Below, one piece after another: positions 1 to 10,100 of a stretch of DNA of 64,000 nucleotides. Position numbers and translations under genes: made by a program. The stretch covers positions 31,952 to 95,951 of the forward strand of contig JAFZSA010000044.1 of NCBI GenBank assembly GCA_017619585.1, in the 5' to 3' direction. The notes below the pieces were generated by a model. That model ran no database searches, was not told where the DNA came from, and saw only the letters and a program-made list of their open reading frames with translations. Source of the stretch: Bacteroidaceae bacterium (GTDB lineage: Bacteria; Bacteroidota; Bacteroidia; Bacteroidales; Bacteroidaceae). The stretch's first letter is position 1. Every line of letters starts with the position of its first letter.

Positions 1-1489
1 TCAGTCTCTTTGGAATGTACATTACCAGAATGGCATCAAGAACCTGGTAGATGCCGAGTACAACTGCCAGAACGACAAGGCTATGCTGGGTGCCATCCGA
101 CTGCACAAGGCATACCTGTTTAACATCCTCACCGATGTCTATGGCGACATCCCCGTAACACAAGCAGGAAAAGCTGCTCACGGGGGCATCATCACACCTG
201 AATATGACAGGCAGGAAGATATCTACAACTATCTTTTCGACGAAATTGATGCCAGTATCGAGCTCTTCCGTCAGGACCTGAATTCACTGACCCTCAAGAA
301 GGCCGACGTAACCTCAATGGGCGGTGACGTGAAGATGTGGATTCGCTATGCTAACTCATTCAAGATGCGTCTGGCCATGCGTATCTCTGATATAGCTCCC
401 GAATTGGCCAAGACCAAGTTCCTGGAGGCTATGCAGGAGGAAGGTGCACTTGACCCCATAGAGAACGCCTACGTAAAGTATCTGCACCAGCCCTTCACCT
501 TCGAATCAAGCAACGAAGATGTGGACTTCCGCGTCAACGCCTTTGCCGAGATTATCTACGGTCAGGACAAGACACAGCCCACAGGCTTTGGTATGACACT
601 GTATGACTATCTTCGCGACGAGAAAGACCCACGTCTGCATCACTATTGCCGTTTCATCAACGATAACTTCCGCGACAACACCGATCCACGTATCGGTCGT
701 GAGGACTTCACCGAGGAAGTACTGGCTGCAGAATACGATGGTGACGACAACACAAAGGGTGTACAGATGGTACCAGCTTGCTGGGCTTGGTATGACCAGG
801 ATCAGGGATATTTCCCCTGGCCCAATGCAGATTGCGTGACTAAGAGCCAGCATTATCAGGAGTTCATAGCCGGAAGAGAAAAGGATGAGGTTTCTGACTA
901 TTACTACAAGACTGTACGCGGTAGCGTAGCTACAGAGTATGTACTACCTGAAACACCCGGTATGCTGATAAGTGGCGCAGAGGTTTGCTTCCTGAAGGCT
1001 GAAGCTGCTGTGAACGGATGGATTAACGAGGATGCCAATGCTCTTTATCAGCGTGGTATAGAGGTAGCCATCGGTACCGTTCACAACAAAGTTTATGCTC
1101 AGACAAGCACTGTTAGTACCACCGAGATTGCAGAATACGTGGCCAGCCACACCCTTAGCACCGAATCCGAGAAGGCCAAGGAGCAGATCAACACTCAGGC
1201 ATGGTTTCTGCACTTTGCTAACCCGTTGGAGGCATGGGCTAACCTGCGCAGAAGCGACTACCCCGCCCTCTACGAGCGTACACAGTTCGGCCAGGGACAG
1301 AACGGCTATCAGGACATGGAGAATAACATGAGCCAGCCTGTACGTCTGTACTATCCTCAGGAGGAGAACGAATACAACCACGACAACTACCACGAAGTCA
1401 TCGACAACCGTATGAAAGGTTTCAGTTGGCACAAGCGTATGTGGTGGGACACCAAGGAGCAGAACTACAAAACATATGTTCGGAACTAA
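1..1489 (+). CDS. SusD/RagB-like outer-membrane lipoprotein (SusD_2 type), 5' end missing
   Basis: The frame is open from base 2, so the true start, signal peptide and lipobox lie outside the window; 495 residues are visible. The segment HKAYLFNILTDVYGDIPVTQ near the visible N terminus is the hallmark of the SusD-like_2 family: a TPR helix followed by a conserved DxYGDxP turn. Such proteins sit on the cell surface as the lid over a SusC TonB-dependent barrel and bind the nutrient. A SusC gene is therefore expected just upstream, off the window. The next gene, 81 bp downstream on the same strand, is a surface lipoprotein, as is usual in Sus-like loci. The substrate cannot be read from the sequence. 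The stop codon is followed after 2 bp by a GC-rich repeat. Confidence 0.85.
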   Translation, partial: QSLWNVHYQNGIKNLVDAEYNCQNDKAMLGAIRLHKAYLFNILTDVYGDIPVTQAGKAAHGGIITPEYDRQEDIYNYLFDEIDASIELFRQDLNSLTLKKADVTSMGGDVKMWIRYANSFKMRLAMRISDIAPELAKTKFLEAMQEEGALDPIENAYVKYLHQPFTFESSNEDVDFRVNAFAEIIYGQDKTQPTGFGMTLYDYLRDEKDPRLHHYCRFINDNFRDNTDPRIGREDFTEEVLAAEYDGDDNTKGVQMVPACWAWYDQDQGYFPWPNADCVTKSQHYQEFIAGREKDEVSDYYYKTVRGSVATEYVLPETPGMLISGAEVCFLKAEAAVNGWINEDANALYQRGIEVAIGTVHNKVYAQTSTVSTTEIAEYVASHTLSTESEKAKEQINTQAWFLHFANPLEAWANLRRSDYPALYERTQFGQGQNGYQDMENNMSQPVRLYYPQEENEYNHDNYHEVIDNRMKGFSWHKRMWWDTKEQNYKTYVRN

Positions 1490-1491
1490 TA

Positions 1492-1529
1492 ACCCCTCTC
1501 TCTATCCCTCCCTCCAAAAAGGGAGGGTA
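1492..1529 (-). repeat. GC-rich dispersed element, copy a
   Basis: This is a C/G-rich segment with a CCCTCC...GGAGGG hairpin and a flanking GAGAGGGG, starting 3 bp after the SusD-like stop codon. It is a diverged member of the family at 1616, 15762, 29823, 29915 and 51731. Read on the gene strand it runs CCCCTC, then CCCTCC, then GGAGGG. It forms an inverted pair with the copy at 1616-1649 in the next gene. Confidence 0.55.
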
Positions 1530-1570
1530 CAAACAGAAAAAACAACAACAAAAACAGAAGCTATAAAGAT

Positions 1571-2962
1571 ATGAAAAAGAATTTTGCAAAATATTTGGTT
1601 TATATGCTGACAGTTCTCCCCTTAGCGGGAGTTGGAGGGGGGCTCCTTACAAGCTGTGCCAATCAGGACCCTTTCATCACAGCAGGACCAGACGATACTC
1701 CACGATTCCTGGCTCCTTCTTCCATTGAAGGAAATGTGCAGACCAGCGTAAGCCAAACTCGTGAGGAGACATTCTCAATGGATATTGTGGTAACTCCTGC
1801 CAAATATACCACCATAGAATGGATTGCCGACGGACATGTACTGGGCACGGGAACCTTCTTCTCCGGACAGTTCGAGGCAGGTAACTATGATTTGTATATC
1901 AAAGCCACCACACAGGCAGGCAAAGAGGCACACCGCATCGTAAAACTGTCGGTAAGTGCTTTGGCAGACGACCCTTCATTTAACAACAAGGAGAAGAATC
2001 GTTGGTTGAATCCTGGCCAGCCCCTCACTATCGAAGGTAAGAATCTGGCTGGTGTCAGTTCACTTATCTTCACTCCCGTCATCGAGGAAGAGACACTTCT
2101 TGCAGACGAGACTACAGAGGTTAGTTGCGTGAGCAGCGAGGACGGCAACAATGTAACAGCAACCTTGCCCGAAGATATGCCTGTAGGGTCATACCGTGTA
2201 TCAGCCGTGAATAACGATGGCGAGCGTTTTGGTATGGGACTGGTAACCGTATCAAACGATACGTACGTAGAAGGCGATGTCGTTGAAGTTGCACTTTGGG
2301 AAGGTAACCAGGCCATCGACTGGAATGCCGACCTCTGCAAGATTACTGCCGAACAGATGGCTGACGTACCTGTGGGTACCGAGATTAAGGTTTACTACAC
2401 GACTCCAGAGGCTGAGTATCATGCTATGCGTATCACCACACCATGGTGGGGAGATACTCCAGAGGATAATCTTGTGGCTCAGTTCGACATCACTAGCGAA
2501 ACTCCCAATCCTTTCATCTTCGTCTATGACGATCATTGCAAGGCACTGGTAGAAGAGCGCGGAGCCATCTCACTGGTGGGCTTTGGTTACACCGTACAGA
2601 AAGTGGCCTTCGACAAGAAGGTTGGCGAGACCGTTCTTTGGGAAGACGGCCCCGTGACCATCGATTGGAATGCCGATCTCTGCAAGCTGTCTACAGAACT
2701 GATGGCTGCTGTACCCGTGGGTGCTACCATCTATGTGTATTACGATATGCCAGAGGCTGAGTATCATGCCATGCGCATCACTACCCCCTGGTGGGGAGAT
2801 ACTCCAGAGGATAATCTCGTAGCCCAATTCGACCTGACCGATGAAACGCCCACCCCCTTCGAGTTCACCTACGACCAGCACTGCAAGGATCTTGTGGATG
2901 AACGCGGAGCAATGAGTCTGGTAGGCTTCGGCTATCGTGTCAGCAAGATTACTTTCAAATAA
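1571..2962 (+). CDS. Surface lipoprotein with IPT-like region and two near-identical C-terminal domains (SGBP-like)
   Basis: This 463-residue protein starts with a lipoprotein signal peptide (MKKNFAKYLVYML..., lipobox LLTSC, Cys at about residue 29). Residues about 35-130 look like an Ig/PKD-type domain and about 140-230 like an IPT/TIG domain. Two tandem copies of a roughly 110-residue domain follow (about 235-350 and 351-463). Both contain the strings IDWNADLCK, EYHAMRITTPWWGDTPEDNL and SLVGFGY. The aromatic-rich TTPWWGDTP stretch is of the kind that lines glycan-binding faces. The context, next to a SusD-like gene, suggests a surface glycan-binding protein, but I know no named family for the repeated domain. 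The signal-peptide core is encoded by a GC-rich dispersed repeat (1616-1649), which is unusual. A bidirectional terminator follows. Confidence 0.75.
   Translation: MKKNFAKYLVYMLTVLPLAGVGGGLLTSCANQDPFITAGPDDTPRFLAPSSIEGNVQTSVSQTREETFSMDIVVTPAKYTTIEWIADGHVLGTGTFFSGQFEAGNYDLYIKATTQAGKEAHRIVKLSVSALADDPSFNNKEKNRWLNPGQPLTIEGKNLAGVSSLIFTPVIEEETLLADETTEVSCVSSEDGNNVTATLPEDMPVGSYRVSAVNNDGERFGMGLVTVSNDTYVEGDVVEVALWEGNQAIDWNADLCKITAEQMADVPVGTEIKVYYTTPEAEYHAMRITTPWWGDTPEDNLVAQFDITSETPNPFIFVYDDHCKALVEERGAISLVGFGYTVQKVAFDKKVGETVLWEDGPVTIDWNADLCKLSTELMAAVPVGATIYVYYDMPEAEYHAMRITTPWWGDTPEDNLVAQFDLTDETPTPFEFTYDQHCKDLVDERGAMSLVGFGYRVSKITFK
1616..1649 (+). repeat. GC-rich dispersed element, copy b, inside the lipoprotein signal-peptide codons
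   Basis: The element runs CTCCCCTTAG, CGGGAG, TT, GGAGGGGGGCT, CCTTA and matches copies c, d and e closely. It lies in frame and encodes VLPLAGVGGGLLT, the hydrophobic core of the signal peptide of the gene starting at 1571. It is inverted relative to copy a at 1492-1529. Confidence 0.7.
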
Positions 2963-2982
2963 CTTTCCTAAAACACTAAACG

Positions 2983-3022
2983 AAAAAGTGGCTCGCACGT
3001 GATGTGTGTGAGCCACTTTTTT
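2983..3022. terminator. Bidirectional intrinsic terminator
   Basis: AAAAAGTGGCTC pairs with GAGCCACTTTTT, with further pairing of CAC and GTG inside and A/T tracts on both sides. It lies between two convergent genes, the lipoprotein on the + strand and the C10 protease on the - strand, and can serve both. Confidence 0.85.
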
Positions 3023-3024
3023 AT

Positions 3025-4671
3025 TTATCTGAGAATCTTCATTCCTTTCTTTATGTATATTCCTCTCTTCGGTAGAGAATTTGATATACAACGGCCACTG
3101 AGGTCGTAAACAACTCCATCACCTTCTGAGAGAGCTGGAGTGAAACTTTCGGGAATAGTGTTAATGCCGTCCGGGTCAGGAACATCATCACTGGTTGATG
3201 TTATATTGCCTTCCGCATCCTTGCTTATAATCACGTAGCAGATGCCACCAACCGTACGCATAGGACGCCATTCCATCTCGCGAATATCCTTAGACCTAAC
3301 ATAGACCTTATAAGAACCTACTGGCAGATCTGAGATGTCAATGGTATCCCTCATCAGATTTCCATCAGAACTGGCAAAACCATATCCATAGTCCACAGAA
3401 CCCTCTTCCTCGTCTTCAGCACTGTCATATATTGTCAGGCAATCAGTATAACCATTGGCAGTATTTTCGAAACAGAGTTCCAAGACACCCTCAAACGGAA
3501 CAATATTCAAATTCCAAAAATTTCTTGCCGCAAAATCCACCAGATTCTTGTCCACACTCCATACGTAATAAGGTTCATCAGTTACCCATAGTGATACGAA
3601 ATCCTCTGAGCCCTCAGGTGCCAAACGTGGTTTCAGACCAAATATCATATTTTGACCCAATTCGAAATTATAGCTACTTTTAGATGTCACAGGCGCCAGG
3701 TCATTTACATCATAAAAGCCATCAGCAGTACCATCCCAGCCCCAATTAACATACACTCTGCCTTCCGCATCCATTCCACTGAACACAAAGGCATGACCGC
3801 CAACATTCGCATCATACCCGGCATACATGATGGGACGTTGGTTACTCAGATCATTATAGACCATATCAATCCACTCCTGATCTTCGTAGAACATACGGTA
3901 TCGGTGCTTTATAGCCAGCGAGTCATACTGGAAGTTCTGATAAAACCCTCTTGCTGCATTTGTAGATTCTGCACCACTGCCACTTAATGTGTATTCCATC
4001 CTTGCTGCAGCTCCTGCATCAGCCATCAGATATTGAACTGCCGTTTTGTTTAGTGCGCCAGACTGCGGGGTATAGCTGTTCAGCATTCTATCCCAACGAT
4101 AAACGTTCTTAATGGTAACTGTCTTAGGCTTACTTCCAGCAGAGTATGAACCGGTACCCATGCCTTGGGCTGGATACTGATAATAGTTCATAATCTGCGC
4201 CATAGCAGTGGCTACACAACCTGTTGGCGGACGAGACGTACCCACCTTGGGACACAATCCGTTATAGGGATCGCTCTGCCCCCATGTAGTCTTAACAAAG
4301 TTATCTATAGGAGTTACTTCGGCACGGGTCTTTGCAACATATCCTGCCTCCAAACTCTGGGTAATAGCTCTCAACCACCATTTAAAACCATCTGGCATCA
4401 TACTACCCTTATAAGGAGTGTTTGATATAGCCAGTACAGGCATATAGGCATCATTACGGCTAACGATAACAAAGCTCTCTTCAGGGTATCCATAGATGCT
4501 TAAGGACTTGGTCTTTTCTATCAGTTCAGGCTCCCTTGCATCACCGCTTCTTGTCAATGCCGTTGCCGAAAGACGCTGCCTTGCAATAGAGAGCATCTCT
4601 GCATCAGAACGCTCATCAGCGTAAACATTACAAAAAGCAAAACAAAATAAGATTATCAAATATTTACCCAT
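3025..4671 (-). CDS. C10 family (streptopain-like) secreted cysteine protease
   Basis: This 548-residue protein belongs to the C10 family of secreted papain-like proteases. The signal peptide is MGKYLIILFCFAFCNVYA, followed by a Spi/propeptide-like N-terminal region. The catalytic Cys is in PTGCVATAMAQIMNYYQYP and the catalytic His in GGHAFVFSGMDAEGRVYVNWGWDG, near mid-protein. The C terminus (VYDLSGR...RGIYIKKGMKILR) resembles the C-terminal secretion tails of Prevotella surface proteins and suggests type IX-type export. I chose the ATG at 4671 because an in-frame start 54 bp upstream would place the N terminus inside the hairpin at 4693-4722. No promoter fits between that hairpin and the start. 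Expression may therefore be read-through from the SusC-SusD operon, tying this protease to peptide uptake. Confidence 0.9.
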   Translation of the reverse strand: MGKYLIILFCFAFCNVYADERSDAEMLSIARQRLSATALTRSGDAREPELIEKTKSLSIYGYPEESFVIVSRNDAYMPVLAISNTPYKGSMMPDGFKWWLRAITQSLEAGYVAKTRAEVTPIDNFVKTTWGQSDPYNGLCPKVGTSRPPTGCVATAMAQIMNYYQYPAQGMGTGSYSAGSKPKTVTIKNVYRWDRMLNSYTPQSGALNKTAVQYLMADAGAAARMEYTLSGSGAESTNAARGFYQNFQYDSLAIKHRYRMFYEDQEWIDMVYNDLSNQRPIMYAGYDANVGGHAFVFSGMDAEGRVYVNWGWDGTADGFYDVNDLAPVTSKSSYNFELGQNMIFGLKPRLAPEGSEDFVSLWVTDEPYYVWSVDKNLVDFAARNFWNLNIVPFEGVLELCFENTANGYTDCLTIYDSAEDEEEGSVDYGYGFASSDGNLMRDTIDISDLPVGSYKVYVRSKDIREMEWRPMRTVGGICYVIISKDAEGNITSTSDDVPDPDGINTIPESFTPALSEGDGVVYDLSGRCISNSLPKRGIYIKKGMKILR

Positions 4672-4692
4672 TTCTCCATAATTTATTATAAA

Positions 4693-4722
4693 GAAGGGTG
4701 TCATATTCAGATGACACCCTTC
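4693..4722 (-). terminator. 12-bp perfect hairpin between the lipoprotein and C10 protease genes (terminator or attenuator)
   Basis: GAAGGGTGTCAT is repeated as its exact complement after a 6-base loop. On the - strand it is followed by TTTATAATAAATT, a weak T-rich tract. It sits 22 bp upstream of the protease start codon with no recognisable promoter between, so partial termination inside an operon is more likely than complete termination. Confidence 0.7.
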
Positions 4723-4751
4723 CAATTTGTATGTTTTGTCTATCCGTCGAA

Positions 4752-5537
4752 TTACTCAGGAAGTGTAATAGACTCCGTGAAGCCACTCCACAATGTAGCA
4801 AGCTGTCCATTATACATCACAAGACCATACATGGGGAATTTGATGGTGTTTCCTTCACGCTCCATCTCTTCAGCGTAGAAATAAACCATACCGTAAGTAC
4901 CATGTTTATATCCCATCTGCTGAGGCTCAAAATTAACAAGACTATTTCCGTCTTCACTCAACTCAAACTGGATATCATAACCTTTGTAAAGACAGTCAGG
5001 CAATTTGTATATATTAGTACCTACAGCCCTATAAACTGGCTGATCCCAACCTTCTTCAAAGAGTTCTGAATTGTAATAACCAGTTCCCAGTTCCTCCCAA
5101 TCATAGTCACACATTACACTAACAGTAGTAAGAATGTTGTTAGACTTACCCAAAATGGTATCTGTAGTCTCAATGTCTTCATCGCTGAGAGTCAGTGTGA
5201 AAGAATACAAGGTTCCTCCCTGCATATTGGCAGCATCAACAGTAATAGTAGTTTTCCATTCACCGTCAGCAAAAACTGCTACGCCCTCGCTCTTATCTGT
5301 AAAGATACCCTCGTCTGCTGTCTCCAGTGTGTAGTGTGCAGTATAAGTACCTTTAGTATTAGAACGCATCAATGTTACAGGAAGTGTAATCTCTGACGCC
5401 TTTGTCACAACTGTGGCAGGCTCCTCGTTCTCGAAGGAAATGTTCTGAGCATTTGTTTCGTACAATGCTGCGATATTGTCTGTATCACAGGATGCCAGAA
5501 GCAGACCGGCAAATACAGCTAATATATATTTCTTCAT
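4752..5537 (-). CDS. Surface lipoprotein of the SusC-SusD operon, function unknown
   Basis: This is a 261-residue lipoprotein: signal peptide MKKYILAVFAGLLLASC, with the acylated Cys near residue 17. Residues about 30-120 look like an all-beta Ig/Calx-beta-type domain. The C-terminal 120 residues, beginning DYDWEELGTGYYNSELFEEGW, resemble a C-terminal module I associate with lipoproteins of Bacteroidales Sus-like loci, where YDIQF and YGMVYFY strands alternate. The gene follows susD by 24 bp, so it is probably an accessory surface binding or scaffolding protein of the transporter. I chose the ATG at 5537 over an in-frame GTG 6 bp upstream. No named family is claimed. A hairpin terminator or attenuator follows. 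Confidence 0.7.
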   Translation of the reverse strand: MKKYILAVFAGLLLASCDTDNIAALYETNAQNISFENEEPATVVTKASEITLPVTLMRSNTKGTYTAHYTLETADEGIFTDKSEGVAVFADGEWKTTITVDAANMQGGTLYSFTLTLSDEDIETTDTILGKSNNILTTVSVMCDYDWEELGTGYYNSELFEEGWDQPVYRAVGTNIYKLPDCLYKGYDIQFELSEDGNSLVNFEPQQMGYKHGTYGMVYFYAEEMEREGNTIKFPMYGLVMYNGQLATLWSGFTESITLPE

Positions 5538-5561
5538 AATCACTATTTTTATGCGTTATTA

Positions 5562-7109
5562 TTATTCAAATGGATTCTGGTCATCACCCTCATCCATATT
5601 AACGTTTCCGTCAAACTCTGACTGTGGAATAACCAGTACCCACTTATAACTCTCAGGATTCTTAGTAGCATTATTCAGCTTATCCTTACGTGCAGCAGAG
5701 GGATGACCGTCACCGGCTGTACGTACAAAGCCCTGATGCAAACGACGGATGTCATAGATACGTCCGAACTCGCCCCACAACTCAATACGACGCTGGTTGA
5801 TGATTTCCTCACGCAGAGAACCTGTCTGGTCATTTGTCAGAACACCCAGCTCCTGACCTGTCTTATTACAAGTGTACTCTGGATCACGGGTCTGAATCAA
5901 TGTCTGCAGAGTCTGCTGTGCCAAGTCATCATGGTTGGTCATACACTCAGCCTCAGCCTTGATAAGATACATCTCCTCAATTCGCATAAAGATGTAGTCA
6001 CCTTCCCAAGTCTGATAGTTCACAAACTTGAACTTCTCCTGCTGATAACCGCCTTCACCATTGGCAGGATCTTCTGGATTCCACCAAGCACGTCTTTCGT
6101 CCTTGGCACCCATCTTGGCATAGAGTGAGCGTGCAATCTGATGGGGGGCAGCCTTACCATACTTGCCCATGTCAGCATCCAAATGAGTGAAGAAGCTGGC
6201 ATACTTAGTAGCCTGGTCAGCAATAATCTTCACGCCCCACATTACGTTCTGGGCAGCAACACTGTTCAAACCCTTGAACTGGCTGACGCCAGCAACTTTG
6301 ATACCTTCCTTCTGTGCTTCGGTAATGGCATTGGTAGCTTTCTCCAAAGCAAGTTCCCAATTCTCTTCTACCTGAGCAATACGGGCATGCAGACCGTAAA
6401 CTTCAGCAAGTGTCAGATGAGACTTACTATCACGTTCTCTTTCTGTAGCAGACAGTAACTGCTCTGCCTTGATGATATCGTCATCAATCTGAGCATAAAC
6501 CTTGGCAATAGTTGCGCGAGCCTGACCCTGTGTTTTTTTGTTGGTAGGATCAGTGTAAATAGGTACACAGGGCTCATCCTCGTGTCCAACCAAAGTACGG
6601 GCATACCACTGAGACAGCATGAAGTAACTGAGGGCACGGATGGCATAAGCCTGACCAACAACATAGTTTACATCAGATTCTGATCCCTGCATAGTCTTTT
6701 CTGCAGCTGTAATGTAATTGGCATTTGAAATAAGCGTATAGAAGAAGTTCCATACAGCATAGGGGCGGCCTGCATTGTGTGTATAGTCACCCTTTACATC
6801 ATACAGATAGTCATAGTAGAACCATCCACTACCAGATTTTGCCTGAATATGGTCTTCACCCATCAGGTCAGCAGTAAGATTCAATGCTGACAAACCGAAC
6901 TCCTCATGTTCCCAACTTGTTGTATAGCCTGTGGAATACATAAAACGGTACATACCATCAATAGCTGCTATAGCCTTTGCACTTGACTGAGCAATCTCAT
7001 TAGTGGCAATAGCAGTTGTAGGGCTGGTCTCCAGCAGGTCTTGCGAGCAAGAGTTAAACATAACCAAGCCCAGCAGACTCATCAGTGAAAATTTATATAT
7101 TGTTTTCAT
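5562..7109 (-). CDS. SusD/RagB-family nutrient-binding outer-membrane lipoprotein
   Basis: This 515-residue protein has lipoprotein signal peptide MKTIYKFSLMSLLGLVMFNSC with the acylated Cys at about residue 21, then the family's TPR-rich alpha-helical fold. SusD features visible are an early helix IAAIDGMYRFMYS, the VGQAYAIRALSYFMLSQWYA segment, RIEEMYLIKAEAE in the last third, and INQRRIELWGEFGRIYDIRR near the end. It sits on the cell surface and forms the lid of the SusC barrel encoded 26 bp upstream. The ATG at 7109 is preceded by a purine-rich AAAGGAAAAAG and gives a proper signal peptide; an in-frame ATG at 7136 would overlap the susC stop. The substrate is unknown; the protease downstream hints at peptides. 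Confidence 0.93.
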   Translation of the reverse strand: MKTIYKFSLMSLLGLVMFNSCSQDLLETSPTTAIATNEIAQSSAKAIAAIDGMYRFMYSTGYTTSWEHEEFGLSALNLTADLMGEDHIQAKSGSGWFYYDYLYDVKGDYTHNAGRPYAVWNFFYTLISNANYITAAEKTMQGSESDVNYVVGQAYAIRALSYFMLSQWYARTLVGHEDEPCVPIYTDPTNKKTQGQARATIAKVYAQIDDDIIKAEQLLSATERERDSKSHLTLAEVYGLHARIAQVEENWELALEKATNAITEAQKEGIKVAGVSQFKGLNSVAAQNVMWGVKIIADQATKYASFFTHLDADMGKYGKAAPHQIARSLYAKMGAKDERRAWWNPEDPANGEGGYQQEKFKFVNYQTWEGDYIFMRIEEMYLIKAEAECMTNHDDLAQQTLQTLIQTRDPEYTCNKTGQELGVLTNDQTGSLREEIINQRRIELWGEFGRIYDIRRLHQGFVRTAGDGHPSAARKDKLNNATKNPESYKWVLVIPQSEFDGNVNMDEGDDQNPFE

Positions 7110-7135
7110 ATCTTTTTCCTTTCCTTTCTTCAACA

Positions 7136-10100
7136 TTAGAAATTAACTTCAAGACCAAAAGTCATAGTTCTGTTAGGCGAGTAAGAATAGTTTGTACCAC
7201 CGCTGAAGTTGTACTGAGGATCCATACCATCGAGATGGCTGAAGAGGGCTACATTGTCGCAAGAACCGTAAACCTTTACATTGTTCAGGCTAGCCTTATT
7301 CACCCACTTCTTGGGCAGATTATAACTCAGAGTAATATTCTTGATGGCAAAGTAAGAAGCGCTCACCAGGTAACGGTCTGTTACATAAGTGTCACCCTTG
7401 ATGGCCATACGAGGCACATCAGTAACATCACCGGGCTGCTGCCAACGACGTAATACGTTCTGGTTCCATGTGCCACTCAGATAAGTCAGATTCATAGAAC
7501 TGTAGTAGTTTCCGTCCAGAATCTTTCCACCAATAGAATAGGTAGTAAGAATAGAAAGGTTGAGACCCTTCCAGCTCAGGTCAGTACCAAGACTACCATA
7601 GAGTTTAGGAATACGGCTACCCATCTCATAACGGCAAGAAGAAGCCTTTGAGTAATCGTCAGATATACGCTCGTTTATGATGTTGCCATCTTCATCCTTA
7701 TCATAAATCCACCAAAGTTCCTTACCTGTAGCAGGATCTACACCTGCGCTCTTGCGCAGATAGAAGGTATTGAGAGGCAGGCCTTCCTTGATGATATAGC
7801 TACCAGTCAGAATCTCAGGAGACTCAGCAGTCAACTTGGTGACCTTATTGCTAATTGTTGAACCCATCCATGTTACATCCCACTGGAAATCCTTTGTACG
7901 GATAGGAGAACCGGTAATCTCGAACTCAAAGCCCTGGTTAAGCATGTTACCAACATTGGCATCGTAACCGTTGAAACCTGTAGAAACAGCCATGGGGTAG
8001 TTCAGCAGCATATCAGTAGTCTTACGACGATAGTATTCTGCACTTACACGAATGCGACGGTCCAGGAAAGAAGCCTCGAAACCAGTATTGAAGTTACCGT
8101 TCTTCTCCCAAGTGAGGTCAGTATTCTCCAATGTTGAAAGCAATGCGCCAGCAGAGTTTGCATTGGGATAAGCAACACTTGACAGACCCTGCCACAAATA
8201 GTAAACAGAATTACCATCACTATCCAGAATATTGTCATTACCCTGCTGACCATAACTAATCTTGTAAGACAAATTGTCAAGCCATTCAACATTCTCCAGG
8301 AACTTCTCCTTAGAGATACGCCAGTTAGCACCTACAGACCAGAATGTGCCCCTATGGTTCTTAAAGTAGAAACGAGAAGAGGCATCTGAACGTACAGAAG
8401 CAGAGAAATAATACTTGTTGTCAAAGTTATAGTTGAGACGGCTCAACCAAGAGTCTATACGGTAATCCTGAGAATAAGAGTCTGCACCCTGCAGAGATGC
8501 ACCGGGACGCAATTCATAAATACCATCTACCAAGCCTGAACGCTCGCCTTCCAACAATCTGTAGTTGTAAGCATAGTACTCGTGACCAGCCAACACATCA
8601 AAGCTGTGCTTGTCAAACGTACGGTTCCATGTCAGCAACTGGTTGAAGGTGAAGCTCTGTGTTCTGGTGCTTCTCTTACGCAGCAAACCACCGGCTGTAG
8701 CCTGGTTACCATGCTCCATGTTCATGTAGCGCATATTGCTGAGATTGCGGTAGTCAAAACCGAAGTTAACAGCAAACTTCAGGCCTTGTGCCCAACCCAT
8801 TTTCTCATCATCGCTACCAAAGACCAAGCCACTACGCATGCCGGCAATATCGTTCAGGCTCTCAGCCTTGTCAAGCATCAGCATACCTAATGAGCTATGG
8901 TCACTCATTGAGCCAGGACGCTGGTCACGATTATCACGCATCTCACCCCAGTCATACTCAATCTTACCGTCCTTGTAGATGCTGTTACCATCCATATCCT
9001 TCAGGTAAACAGGGAACAAGGGATTGATAAACTGTGCTGTGTACCATACGTTAGAGGTTGAGGTACCAGAATAGTCGCTAAAGTTAGAAATAGAATGAGC
9101 TACACTCAAACCCACATTGGCGCTGAACCAGTCATTAACCTTATGGTCAACACTAACTCTGGCGTTGTAACGCTGAAAAGCAGTAGTCTCCAACACACCC
9201 TTCTCATTCAGGTAACCCAAAGAGGCAGCATATTTTGTACGGTTAGAACCACCGCTCAGAGACAACTGATGCTCATGGCGGAGTGCATTGTTGCGGGTAA
9301 CTGCATCCAACCAGTCCTCGTCCCATGCTGACTGAGCATCAGCACGTACCTGACCGGTAGCAGGATCTATGATAGTATCCCAAGTATAATTCTTGAAGGG
9401 GTTGTAGTACTCACCGCCAAGGGTTTCGCCCAAAGACTGGCGGGCAATGGCCCCAGCCTCATCCCAAGAAGCACCATTATCCCATTCATCATTACGCAGA
9501 GCCTCGTAAACCAACTGAACATAGTCCTTCTGGCTTACATTCTTGTAACGCTTCAGGGCACGGCTTGACCATCCGATTGAAGAACGCAAAGTTATGTTAG
9601 CCTTACCTTCCTTACCTTTCTTGGTGGTAATCATTACAACACCATTGGCACCACGGGCACCATACAGAGCTGCAGCAGAAGCATCCTTCAGTACTGTCAA
9701 TGTCTCGATATCAGAAGGATTAAGAGAAGCAAGAGCACCATCGTAAGGAATACCATCTACAACATACAGAGGTTCATTAGAAGCATTGATAGAACCAAAA
9801 CCACGTATACGAATAGAGGGTGAAGAACCGGGCTGACCACTACCGGCAGTCATCTGTACACCAGTAACATTACCCTCAAGAGCCTTTGTTACTGAAGTTA
9901 CAGGACGTAACTCAATGTCTTCTGACCCTACGGTCTGAGCACTACCGGTAAAGGTACTCTTTTTCTGTGTACCATAAGCTACAACGATGACCTCGTCCAT
10001 AGCCTTGGTATCAGTCTCCATCAGCACCTTCATGCCATCACGGGCAGCCAAGGTAGCGGGCTTCATACCCATAAAACTAAAATTCAGGTTACTCTTACCT

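Noticed and set aside
4672..4725. An earlier start for the first C10 protease
   Set aside because: It would place the N-terminal codons inside the perfect hairpin at 4693-4722 and bury the signal peptide.
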